This document shows positions 1 through 7,242 of a stretch of 8,073 bases of DNA, piece after piece. Position numbers and translations under genes: made by a program. Numbering within the stretch: the stretch's first letter is position 1; every line of letters starts with the position of its first letter. This stretch comes from an uncultured Dehalococcoidia bacterium (GTDB taxonomy: Bacteria; Chloroflexota; Dehalococcoidia; Tepidiformales; Tepidiformaceae): assembly GCA_937954195.1 (NCBI GenBank), contig CALFYR010000121.1:1-8073 (forward strand), given 5' to 3'. The notes under the pieces were generated by a model. The model had not been told where the DNA came from. It made no database searches and worked only from the letters and a program-made list of their open reading frames with translations.

Positions 1-1
1 C

Positions 2-1840
2 GGTCCCGGTGGACCGCTCGGGGCCAGCCTAACCCGGGACGGCGTGACCTTCCGCATCTGGGCGCCAAAGCCGGAGTCCGTCACGCTTGTCATCCGTGGG
101 TCCAGCGGCGAGCGACAGATTCCGACGGTGGCAGAGCCCGGCGGTTACCGAGTCGCCGTGGTATCCGGCGTGCGGGCAGGCGACCGTTACGGCTACGTTG
201 TCGATGGCCAGGGACCATTCCCGGACCCGTGCAGCCGGTCACAGCCCGATGGCCCCCACGGGCTCAGTGAGGTCGTGGAACCCACAGCCTTCGCCTGGTC
301 CGATGCGGGCTGGCGTCGGCCAGACTTCCCTGACCTCGTGATCTACGAATGCCACATCGGCACCCTCACTCCGGAGGGCACCTTCGACGCCGCTATCGGC
401 GAACTCCCACGGCTGCGAAGCCTCGGGATCAACGCCATCGAGCTCATGCCCGTCGCCTCCTTCCCGGGCCGCTGGGGCTGGGGATACGACGGCGTTGCGA
501 TGTTCGCGCCCTACCACGGCTATGGCGGCCCCGATGCCATGCGCCGGTTCGTCGATGCGGCCCACGCCGCCGGACTCGCAGTCATCCTCGATGTGGTCTA
601 CAACCACTTCGGCCCCGATGCGAACTACACCGGCGTCTACTCCGCCGAATACGTGTCGTCCCGTCACCACACACCCTGGGGCGACGCCATCAACTTCGAC
701 GCCCCCGGTTCCGAACAGGTCCGTGAGTTCTACCGGCAGAACGTGATCCGCTGGTTGGCCGAGTACCACATCGATGGCTTCCGTTTCGATGCCACGCACG
801 CCATCTTTGATGACTCGCCAACCCACATCCTGGCCGAACTCGCTGCAGCGGCGCGGGCACACCACGCTGGCTCCGGCGCGCCTCCCTACCTGGTGGCGGA
901 GAGCCACGAAAACGATGTCCGCTACCTTCGTCCCCGCGAACAGGGCGGGTTTGGGTTCGACGCGGTCTGGGCCGATGACTTCCACCACGGCGTCCGCACC
1001 CTCCTCCTGGGCGAACGCGAGGGCTACCTCAGTGGGTACCGCGGGACAACCGCCGAGCTCGCGAAGACCATCGCGCAAGGCTTCCTCTACGAAGGCCAGC
1101 GCGATCGCGGATACGGCGGCAGGCGCGGAACACCCGCCCGCGACGTCCCGTGGTCGTCGTTCGTTTACAGCATCCAGAACCACGACCAGATCGGGAACCA
1201 CCCGTTTGGCGAGCGACTGAACGTCACCGCGGCGCTGAGCCACTTCCGTGCCGCGACAGCCTTGCTTCTCCTCCTTCCCCAGGTTCCTATGCTCTTCCAG
1301 GGTCAGGAGTGGCTCACGACGACTCCATTCCTCTACTTCAGCGATCACCACGCCGAACTTGGCCGCCTCGTCACCGAGGGCCGTCGCCGTGAGTTCGCCG
1401 GCTTTCGTGCGTTCAACCACCCTGAAACGCGCGAGCTCATCCCCGATCCCCAGGCGGAAACCACGTTCCAGGACTCCGTGCTCGATTCGACCCGCGCTGG
1501 CATGGGGGCAGGAGCCCTCGCTGCGGCGCTTCACCGCGAACTCCTGGCCATCCGTCACGCCGACCCTGTCCTGCGCGACTACCGGCGCAATCGCCTGCCA
1601 CTGGAAGTCTCGGCCGTCGGCGATTGCCTCACAATCGAGTTCTCATCTCCCTCGGGACGCCGCTGGATCGTCGCGAACTTCGGGAAGGCCCGCCGCCTCC
1701 CGCTGCCCAACGCCACATCGATCGTCTTCGACAGCACCGATGGCCGCTTCGGCGGCAGGGGCCGCCCGCCTGCTATCGAAGACGGCAAGGTCTACGTGCC
1801 GCGCGGTGCGGCCCTCTTTCTCGCCGGGGCTACGGGATAG
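2..1840 (+). CDS. treZ: Malto-oligosyltrehalose trehalohydrolase (GH13), 5'-partial
   Basis: This cytosolic enzyme hydrolyses the alpha-1,4 bond next to the terminal trehalose unit of malto-oligosyltrehalose, releasing trehalose in the TreY/TreZ pathway. Residues are numbered from the GTG at 44. An isoamylase-type N-terminal beta domain (about 1-90) precedes the GH13 barrel. The barrel shows DVVYNH (183-188), GFRFDATHAI with nucleophile D249, VAESHEND with acid/base E286, and QNHDQIGN with stabiliser D381. The motifs GYDGV, YGGPDAM and TPWG are typical of TreZ rather than GlgB or GlgX. A C-terminal beta domain lies at about 510-598. The frame is open from base 2, and the codons before the GTG encode LGASLTRDG leading into VTFRIWAP, the usual conserved start of this fold. 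The GTG is therefore probably internal and the true start lies upstream of the window. The stop is TAG at 1838-1840, overlapping the convergent glgX end. The family call is firm; only the start is unknown. Confidence 0.93.
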   Translation, partial: GPGGPLGASLTRDGVTFRIWAPKPESVTLVIRGSSGERQIPTVAEPGGYRVAVVSGVRAGDRYGYVVDGQGPFPDPCSRSQPDGPHGLSEVVEPTAFAWSDAGWRRPDFPDLVIYECHIGTLTPEGTFDAAIGELPRLRSLGINAIELMPVASFPGRWGWGYDGVAMFAPYHGYGGPDAMRRFVDAAHAAGLAVILDVVYNHFGPDANYTGVYSAEYVSSRHHTPWGDAINFDAPGSEQVREFYRQNVIRWLAEYHIDGFRFDATHAIFDDSPTHILAELAAAARAHHAGSGAPPYLVAESHENDVRYLRPREQGGFGFDAVWADDFHHGVRTLLLGEREGYLSGYRGTTAELAKTIAQGFLYEGQRDRGYGGRRGTPARDVPWSSFVYSIQNHDQIGNHPFGERLNVTAALSHFRAATALLLLLPQVPMLFQGQEWLTTTPFLYFSDHHAELGRLVTEGRRREFAGFRAFNHPETRELIPDPQAETTFQDSVLDSTRAGMGAGALAAALHRELLAIRHADPVLRDYRRNRLPLEVSAVGDCLTIEFSSPSGRRWIVANFGKARRLPLPNATSIVFDSTDGRFGGRGRPPAIEDGKVYVPRGAALFLAGATG

Positions 1841-3992
1841 GCGAACGGAACACCGCCACCGAACGACCTTCAACCACGTACGGCCGGGCCCCTGGATAGG
1901 ATCGCACGCCGTCCAGTTCGGCTGGTTTGGCCGTGTCGAAGGCGAGCAGCCATCGCCACGGCCGCGGTATCCGCGGGAGCCGAAAGTCAACAGGTTCCAC
2001 TCCCGCGTTGAAAACCGCGAGCAGCGTCTCGGCCGCAATTGGCCGCCCTCGCTCGTCCGTCAGTCCCGTCCCGTTGCCGGGAAGGAGCATCCCAACGGCC
2101 CGTCGCTCCGGGTCCTGCCAATCGCCGTTGCCCATCCGGATGCCTTCACCGGTGAACCATTCGACGTCATGCACATCGGTCCCGCGCACCGGGCGTCCCT
2201 GAAAGAAGTCCCGGCGCGTCAATACGGGGTGTGCGGCCCGGAATGCGATCATGCGCCGCGTCCATTCCAGGGTCGCCCGGCTCCGCGCGCCGCCATCCCA
2301 ATGCACCCACGAAAGCTCCGAATCCTGGCAGTAGGCGTTGTTGTTCCCCCGCTGCGTACGCGCGAGCTCGTCGCCGTGAAGCAGCATGGGCACACCCTGC
2401 GAGAGAAAGAGCGTCGCCAAGAAGTTCCGCATCTGGCGCTCGCGCAACTCGTTGATTGCCGGGTCGTTCGTCTCTCCCTCAGTGCCATGGTTCCAGCTCT
2501 CGTTGTCGTTCGCGCCGTCGCGGTTTCCCTCCTGGTTGGCTTCGTTGTGCTTGTCGTTGTAGCTGACCAGGTCGTTCAGCGTGAATCCGTCGTGCGCTGT
2601 GACGAAGTTGATGCTCGCGTATGGCCGGCGGCCGTTGTGCTCGTACAGGTCGCTGCTCCCCGTCAGCCGGAACCCAAGCTCCCCGACCTGCCCACCATCG
2701 CCCTTCCAGAACTTCCGCACGTTGTCGCGGTACTTGCCGTTCCATTCCGTCCACAGCACCGGGAAGTTGCCGACCTGGTAACCCCCTTCGCCGACGTCCC
2801 ACGGCTCTGCAATCAGCTTCACCTGTGAGAGCACAGGGTCCTGGTGAATGATGTCGAAGAACGCGCTCAGCCGGTCGACTTCGTGCAATTCCCGCGCCAG
2901 GGTCGCCGCAAGGTCGAACCGGAAACCGTCGACGTGCATCTCCTGCACCCAGTACCGCAGGCTATCGGTGATGAGTTGGATGGCACGTGGGTTCCGCATG
3001 TTCATCGAGTTCCCGGTGCCGGTGTAGTCCATATAGAACCGCTGGTTATCGGGCACGAGCCGGTAGTACGCGTCGTTGTCGATTCCCCGGAACGACAGCG
3101 TCGGGCCAAGGTGGTTGCCCTCGGCTGTGTGGTTGTAGACCACGTCGAGGATCACCTCGATGCCGGCGTTGTGGAACGCCCGCACCATCGTCTTGAATTC
3201 GTTCACACCCCGGCCCGGCTGGTTCGTCGAGGCGTAGCGGGCGTCCGGCGCGAAGTACCCGATCGTGTTGTAGCCCCAGTAGTTCGCCAGCCCCTTCTCC
3301 ACCAAATGCCGGTCGTGCACGAAATGATGCACCGGCATGAGTTCGATCGCCGTCACGCCGAGCTCTCGCAGGTGCTGGACCACGGATCGGTGCGCCAGCC
3401 CGGCGTAGGTCCCCCGCAGTTCCGGCGGCACCATCGGGTGCAGCTTCGTCATGCCTTTGACGTGCGCTTCGTAAATCACCGTCTTGTTCCATGGGGTCCG
3501 AAGCGGACGGTCGTCGCCCCACGAAAACGCTGACTCGATGACCACCGCCTTCGGCATGCCCGGCGCGCTATCTTCCTCGCTGAACTCAAGGTCCGCGTCG
3601 GCGCCCGGCCCCACCGGGTACCCGAACATCGCGTCCGACCAGTCGATGGGCCCCGTGATTGCCTTGGCGTACGGGTCCAGCAGGAGCTTGTTGTGGTTGA
3701 AGCGGTGGCCGTTGGAAGGCTCGTACGGTCCGTATACCCGGTAGCCGTACATCAGCCCGGGTCGCGCGTCGGGCAACCGCACATGCCACACATTGTCCGT
3801 CTGCCGTTTCATCCGGATGCGTACGGCATCCTTCGACCCGTAGGCCTGGTCGAACAGGCAAAGATCGACCGCGTCCGCGTGTTCGCTAAACAGCGCGAAG
3901 TTCACACCCAGGCCATCCCATGTCGCCCCCAGGGGATAGGGCTCGCCCGGCTCTTCGAACGGCTTCCCGTCCTGCAGTGTTAGTCCGTTCAT
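1830..3992 (-). CDS. glgX: Glycogen debranching enzyme GlgX/TreX (GH13_11 isoamylase type)
   Basis: This enzyme hydrolyses alpha-1,6 branches of glycogen or limit dextrins, yielding linear malto-oligosaccharides for phosphorolysis or for the TreY/TreZ trehalose route. The 720-residue protein has a CBM48-like N-terminal domain (about 18-105, starting with PLGATWDGLGVNFALFS). The GH13 barrel shows DVVYNH (283-288), VDGFRFD with nucleophile D360, AEPWDVGEGGYQVGNFP with acid/base E396, and FVTAHDGFTLNDLVSY with D468. A C-terminal beta domain begins near 600. The length is closer to TreX proteins (about 710-720) than to E. coli GlgX (about 657), which fits a role beside treZ. The ATG at 3992 has AGGAG at 4002-4006, 9 nt upstream. 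It lies 82 nt after the CoA transferase stop on the same strand with no clear terminator between, so read-through is possible. Its last 11 bp overlap the convergent treZ end. All catalytic residues are present and nothing looks broken. Confidence 0.95.
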   Translation of the reverse strand: MNGLTLQDGKPFEEPGEPYPLGATWDGLGVNFALFSEHADAVDLCLFDQAYGSKDAVRIRMKRQTDNVWHVRLPDARPGLMYGYRVYGPYEPSNGHRFNHNKLLLDPYAKAITGPIDWSDAMFGYPVGPGADADLEFSEEDSAPGMPKAVVIESAFSWGDDRPLRTPWNKTVIYEAHVKGMTKLHPMVPPELRGTYAGLAHRSVVQHLRELGVTAIELMPVHHFVHDRHLVEKGLANYWGYNTIGYFAPDARYASTNQPGRGVNEFKTMVRAFHNAGIEVILDVVYNHTAEGNHLGPTLSFRGIDNDAYYRLVPDNQRFYMDYTGTGNSMNMRNPRAIQLITDSLRYWVQEMHVDGFRFDLAATLARELHEVDRLSAFFDIIHQDPVLSQVKLIAEPWDVGEGGYQVGNFPVLWTEWNGKYRDNVRKFWKGDGGQVGELGFRLTGSSDLYEHNGRRPYASINFVTAHDGFTLNDLVSYNDKHNEANQEGNRDGANDNESWNHGTEGETNDPAINELRERQMRNFLATLFLSQGVPMLLHGDELARTQRGNNNAYCQDSELSWVHWDGGARSRATLEWTRRMIAFRAAHPVLTRRDFFQGRPVRGTDVHDVEWFTGEGIRMGNGDWQDPERRAVGMLLPGNGTGLTDERGRPIAAETLLAVFNAGVEPVDFRLPRIPRPWRWLLAFDTAKPAELDGVRSYPGARPYVVEGRSVAVFRSPIP

Positions 3993-4074
3993 TCGCGCGC
4001 ACTCCTGGGCAACCCACGTCCACTCGGCCGCGGGTTGGCTCTACGGTAACGCATCGCACCTGCTCGATGGCCCA

Positions 4075-5340
4075 CTAGTCGAAAGTTGTAATGATCCCCT
4101 GAGCCGCCATGGCGTCTATCTGCGCATCTGAAATCCCGAGTTCGCGGAGCCACGCCCGGGTATCCCGCCCGAGAGGGGGCGCCGCGCCCCGCGCATGTGT
4201 CGGTGTCGCGCTCATCTGGATCGGCGGCGCCGCCATCCACTGGGGCCCCGTGAGTTCGTGGTCCAGCTCCACCACGTAGCCGTTCGCTACCACCTGCGGG
4301 TTCTCGACCATCTCCTCCACGAACCACACCGGCGAGGCCGGAACGGAAAACCGGTCGAATAGCTCCATCCATTCATCGGTCGACCGCTCAGTGAACATCG
4401 CTTCCACCGCCCGGATAGCATCGGTCGGGGCCATGCCAGCGGCGCGTCCTTCCATCGGGTCCTCGATGGCGAGGGCCTGCCTGAAGCGCTCCCGTGTTGC
4501 GGGTGAGAAGCACCCGACGGTCAGGGCCCCGTCCCTCGTCTTGTAGCCGCGGTAGTAGATCCCGAATCCAGAGACAGTTTCCACGCGCGCCTTCCGCCGC
4601 CGGACGAACACGTCGAACGGTTCGCCCGATTCCCGGGATTGCCGCAGGTCTTCGAGGAAATCCGCCCGCCGCTCAGCATCCGCGGCAGGATTCGACATAA
4701 ACGATGAGCCCTGGAGCACCAGCGCATTCGCCAGCAGTGACGTTTCCACGCGCTGGCCCTCTCCGGTACGAAGCCGATGGATGAGAGCCGCGCACACGCC
4801 CAGCGCGATTGCGTAGCCGGTCGTGAAGTCCGCCGGTGCGGCCGCTCCAGAAAGCGCCGGGAACCCGTCCTCGTCCACCCACAGTCGGTGCATCAAGAGT
4901 CCACTGGCAGCCTGCGCAACGATGTCGTAGCCGGGCCGGTGGGCCCACGGTCCCTTCCGCCCGAACGCGGTGCTGTCCAGGTAGATCAGGTCGGGCCGTT
5001 CACGCTTCAACGTCTCGTAGTCCACGCCCAGCCGCGCAGCAACATCTGGCCGCGCGTTGATCACCGCCACGTCGCAGGTGCGGACCAGCTTGTGAACGAC
5101 GTCCTGGCATTCTTTGTGTGCCAGGTTCAGGGAAATGGACTGCTTCCCACGGTTCAGCGACTGGTACGCCTTGGATTCGCCCGGAAGGAACTGGCCGGTC
5201 AGCCGCCACGGTTCGCCATCAGTCGGTTCAACCTTGATGACTTCCGCCCCGAGGTCGGCGAGCAGCATGCAGCCGAGCGGGCCGGCAATGATCTGGGTGA
5301 GGTCGAGCACGCGAATGCCGGTGAGTGGGCCTGGACTCAT
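4075..5340 (-). CDS. Family III CoA transferase (CaiB/BaiF type)
   Basis: This 421-residue protein belongs to the formyl-CoA transferase/CaiB family, which moves CoA from a donor thioester to a free carboxylic acid through a glutamyl- or aspartyl-anhydride mechanism. The N-terminal nucleotide-fold motif runs GIRVLDLTQIIAGPLG (8-23), followed by LADLGAEVIKVEP. SLNRGKQSISLNL (61-73) and the GYDIVAQAASGL segment (137-148) are family hallmarks. D171 in PADFTTG aligns with the catalytic D169 of E. coli CaiB. The C-terminus GRDTRAWLRELGIS is also typical. The length is normal for the family (about 380-430). The ATG at 5340 has AGGAG six nt upstream; a longer reading frame back to 5445 only adds sequence overlapping the upstream gene. 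It starts 16 nt after the crotonase stop, so the two are surely cotranscribed. The fold also includes alpha-methylacyl-CoA racemase, but the overall sequence looks like a transferase. The acceptor acid cannot be read from the sequence. Confidence 0.9.
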   Translation of the reverse strand: MSPGPLTGIRVLDLTQIIAGPLGCMLLADLGAEVIKVEPTDGEPWRLTGQFLPGESKAYQSLNRGKQSISLNLAHKECQDVVHKLVRTCDVAVINARPDVAARLGVDYETLKRERPDLIYLDSTAFGRKGPWAHRPGYDIVAQAASGLLMHRLWVDEDGFPALSGAAAPADFTTGYAIALGVCAALIHRLRTGEGQRVETSLLANALVLQGSSFMSNPAADAERRADFLEDLRQSRESGEPFDVFVRRRKARVETVSGFGIYYRGYKTRDGALTVGCFSPATRERFRQALAIEDPMEGRAAGMAPTDAIRAVEAMFTERSTDEWMELFDRFSVPASPVWFVEEMVENPQVVANGYVVELDHELTGPQWMAAPPIQMSATPTHARGAAPPLGRDTRAWLRELGISDAQIDAMAAQGIITTFD

Positions 5341-5346
5341 GAACGT

Positions 5347-5351
5347 CTCCT
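5347..5351 (-). promoter_or_regulatory. Shine-Dalgarno site of the CoA transferase
   Basis: AGGAG on the minus strand, 6 nt before the ATG at 5340 and inside the 16-nt gap after the crotonase stop. It decides the start at 5340 against the longer frame reaching 5445. Confidence 0.8.
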
Positions 5352-5356
5352 GCCGC

Positions 5357-6139
5357 CTACCGGAACCGCGGTTCGCGCTTTTCGCGGAATGCCGCCACGG
5401 CCTCGCGCTGTTCGGCCGAACCGCGCCGGCGGGCAAGCGCCTCACCCTCGCGTTGGATCACCAGCTTGATGTCCTGTTCCACGGCGTTGCCATAGATAAG
5501 GTTCTTCGTTTCGAGCAGGCACTCCGGCCCGATCTGCGCGTATTCCCGGGCCAGCGCCATCGCGGCGGGCACCACCTCGTCGTGTGCCACCGTCTTCAGC
5601 ACAAGCCCGATTCGGGCCGCCTCATGCGCATCGATCGTCCGCCCGGAGAGCGAGAGGTCGATGGCGTTCTGCAAACCCACGATCTGGGCGAGCAGCTGGG
5701 TGCTCGCCAGCTCCGGGGTAATCCCTACGCGCACGAAGCGCATCGAAAACGTTGCCCGCTCCGAGGCGATGCGCGCATCGCATGGCAACGTCCGCGTCAG
5801 CCCCGCGCCGATGCACGCCCCGTTGATCGCGCAGACAACCGGCTTCGCCTGGCGTACGTACTCAACCCAGTTGAACCGCCACCTGGGCCGCTCGATTTGT
5901 GCCCCGTCGCGCTCCCGTATCGAATCCTCGAACCGCGAAACATCAGCGCCCGAACAGAACGCCCGCCCCGCCCCCGTGATCACGATCGCACCGACCGAAC
6001 TGTCTTCGTTCAGTTCCGCGACGGCCTCGTTAATCTCGGCCGACATGACGTTGTTGATTGCGTTCATCCGCTCGGGCCGGTTCAGCGTCACAACGCCAAC
6101 CTCGCCCTCCCGCGCCACCAGCACGGTTGTGTACTCCAT
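5357..6139 (-). CDS. Enoyl-CoA hydratase/isomerase family protein (crotonase fold)
   Basis: This 260-residue crotonase-fold protein should act on an acyl-CoA in the cytosol. Motifs in order are VVTLNRPERMNAIN near the N-terminus, the first oxyanion-hole segment ITGAGRAFCSGADVSRF (about 54-70), the second segment INGACIGAGLTRTLPCDARIAS (about 105-126), then VRVGITPELAST and the C-terminal helices. By motif alignment with rat mitochondrial enoyl-CoA hydratase, the two catalytic glutamates E144 and E164 are replaced by T115 and F135. E143 in GITPELAST instead lines up with the acidic residue of PaaG-like proteins and peroxisomal delta3,delta2-enoyl-CoA isomerases. An isomerase or other crotonase activity is therefore likelier than classical hydration. 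The ATG at 6139 is preferred over the adjacent GTG at 6142 because AAGGAG lies 6 nt before it. It is the middle gene of a three-gene leftward operon, 16 nt before the CoA transferase. The superfamily is certain; the substrate and exact reaction are not. Confidence 0.9.
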   Translation of the reverse strand: MEYTTVLVAREGEVGVVTLNRPERMNAINNVMSAEINEAVAELNEDSSVGAIVITGAGRAFCSGADVSRFEDSIRERDGAQIERPRWRFNWVEYVRQAKPVVCAINGACIGAGLTRTLPCDARIASERATFSMRFVRVGITPELASTQLLAQIVGLQNAIDLSLSGRTIDAHEAARIGLVLKTVAHDEVVPAAMALAREYAQIGPECLLETKNLIYGNAVEQDIKLVIQREGEALARRRGSAEQREAVAAFREKREPRFR

Positions 6140-6145
6140 CACTCA

Positions 6146-6151
6146 CTCCTT
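6146..6151 (-). promoter_or_regulatory. Shine-Dalgarno site of the crotonase-family gene
   Basis: AAGGAG on the minus strand. Spacing is 6 nt to the ATG at 6139 but only 3 nt to the overlapping GTG at 6142, so the ATG is the better start. Confidence 0.75.
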
Positions 6152-6189
6152 CTGGACAGACACTGCCCCAACGCCCGAAGTCTTCTCCC

Positions 6190-6210
6190 CCTCACCGCGA
6201 AGCGAAGAGG
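6190..6210 (-). repeat. Intercistronic hairpin, REP-like
   Basis: In the 86-nt gap between the hotdog and crotonase genes, the minus strand reads CCTCTTCGC-TTC-GCGGTGAGG, a 9-position stem with one U-U mismatch and one G-U wobble closing on a 3-nt loop. The plus-strand CCTCACC at 6190-6196 can also pair with GGTGAGG at 6219-6225, next to the hotdog stop, so two exclusive foldings exist. There is no T-run after the stem, so it does not look like an intrinsic terminator. It could be an RNA-stabilising or processing element, or a copy of a dispersed palindrome. That is inference; only the pairing is seen. Confidence 0.4.
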
Positions 6211-6225
6211 AGGCCGGGGGTGAGG

Positions 6226-7101
6226 TCATTCCCGGTAGAGCGGGCTCGACGCCTTCATGAACCGCGAGAGCATCCGGTGTTCCGCAATCCGTTTACCCGA
6301 AGCGTCGTCCGCCCAGGTTTCGTACCAGTAGTACTCCGTCTTTGGGCTCTGACCGGTGGCGACAACTTTGCCACCCAGCGTGTACGGCTCATCCACGAGC
6401 AGCGGCCCGTTGATGTTCCGGATCTCGATCGCCCCAAAGAGGCCCACCACGTCCTTGATCGACCGTCGCAGCGGCGCCGAAGCCTGCGTGTACAAAAGCC
6501 CGATGTAGCTCGTGATCGGGACCACCGGCTTGCCCCACTTCGATTCGCGCGACATCTCCAGCGGGTCCGTCGACGTCTCCAGGTGCTTCGCAACCGTCTC
6601 AGCCGTCACCATGCCCTGCGTCGTCGCGATCGGGTCGCCCGCATGCACGTCCTTCAGGATGCGCAGGTCGCCCGCGTCGAAGCGGTCCAGCGGTTTCCGC
6701 AGCAGCGCCGTCGGCTCCGTCGGATTTCCCACCGAGGCCGTTCCCTCCGCCACCCGCATGCCATCCTCCCGCTCCACCCACACGTCCACCTGCGCATCCG
6801 CCGTATCCGGCGGCAGCTGCATGAACGCCCGCACCGGCTCGCGGTCGGTCGTCGCGTTCAGGAAGTACAGCGAAAGCGTGCCGCGTTCCCACCAGCGCTC
6901 GCCCCACGCCTCCAGGAACAGCGGCCCGAACAGGTCCATGTGCACCGAGCCGGCAACGGTCCCACCGCGAAGCCCTAGCTTCGTAGCCGTCGCGTCATCG
7001 TGGATGCTGCCCTTCACGTTCGCTGCCCGGTTGATCGGCCGCCGCAGCGCCCCTTCGAGCACCCCGTCCTTCAGCGCGATTCGATCCGTCGTTTCTACCA
7101 T
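6226..7101 (-). CDS. Double-hotdog, MaoC-like acyl-CoA protein (putative)
   Basis: This 291-residue protein appears to contain two hotdog-fold halves, about 28-125 and 150-285. The first carries GSIHDDATATKLGLRGGTVAGSVHM (31-55, given here only as landmarks H34, D35, D36, G46, G47, H54), which resembles the MaoC/R-hydratase motif in which H is followed by D..A...G and a later H. In the canonical motif an Asp lies five residues before the His; here that position is V29, so (R)-specific hydration is doubtful. The second half includes GAIEIRNINGPLL and TEYYWYETWADDASG. No signal peptide or membrane segment is apparent. The ATG at 7101 is chosen because GGAGG lies 7 nt upstream; a longer frame to 7191 adds a low-complexity Arg/Gly-rich leader. 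It is the first gene of the acyl-CoA operon, divergent from a LysR regulator. The gene is certain; the family is recognised only by motif pattern, and thioesterase-like or binding roles remain possible. Confidence 0.8.
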   Translation of the reverse strand: MVETTDRIALKDGVLEGALRRPINRAANVKGSIHDDATATKLGLRGGTVAGSVHMDLFGPLFLEAWGERWWERGTLSLYFLNATTDREPVRAFMQLPPDTADAQVDVWVEREDGMRVAEGTASVGNPTEPTALLRKPLDRFDAGDLRILKDVHAGDPIATTQGMVTAETVAKHLETSTDPLEMSRESKWGKPVVPITSYIGLLYTQASAPLRRSIKDVVGLFGAIEIRNINGPLLVDEPYTLGGKVVATGQSPKTEYYWYETWADDASGKRIAEHRMLSRFMKASSPLYRE

Positions 7102-7108
7102 CGCCGTT

Positions 7109-7113
7109 CCTCC
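7109..7113 (-). promoter_or_regulatory. Shine-Dalgarno site of the hotdog gene
   Basis: GGAGG on the minus strand with a 7-nt spacer to the ATG at 7101. It supports that start over the in-frame start at 7191, which would add 30 residues. Confidence 0.8.
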
Positions 7114-7242
7114 ACAGGTCGCCGGGCCGCTGCGGAAAGGATCCCTTCCCCCGCGCCGCTGTCGAATAGTTGGCGACGCGTTAAACTTCACATGCTGCTG
7201 CCCGCCGCCATGCTGGCGAGTGGCCCTCGCCTTTGCAACCCC

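Noticed and set aside
239..1558. Long open frame antisense to treZ (439 codons)
   Set aside because: It lies entirely within treZ on the opposite strand, shows no recognisable domain, and is the usual high-GC codon shadow.
1248..2828. Long plus-strand open frame (526 codons) spanning the treZ end and antisense to glgX
   Set aside because: Low-complexity Arg/Pro/Ser-rich and Val-rich translation with no domain; both covered regions have firmly identified genes in other frames.
4010..4037. CAACCC / GGGTTG inverted repeat upstream of glgX
   Set aside because: Only 6 bp with a 16-nt loop and no T-run; expected by chance at this GC content, so not called a terminator or leader element.
5341..5445. 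N-terminal extension of the CoA transferase to 5445
   Set aside because: The added 35 residues overlap the crotonase coding region and have no family similarity; AGGAG at 5347-5351 fits the ATG at 5340.
4777..6223. Plus-strand open frames antisense to the CoA transferase and crotonase genes (230, 369 and 199 codons)
   Set aside because: Compositionally biased translations opposite clear conserved genes, without ribosome sites or motifs.
7102..7191. N-terminal extension of the hotdog protein to 7191
   Set aside because: The extra 30 residues are Arg/Gly-rich and non-conserved in character; GGAGG at 7109-7113 fits the ATG at 7101.
7191..7215. Direct repeat CATGCTG, two copies 18 nt apart
   Set aside because: Seven-base repeats are common by chance, and nothing else supports a function.
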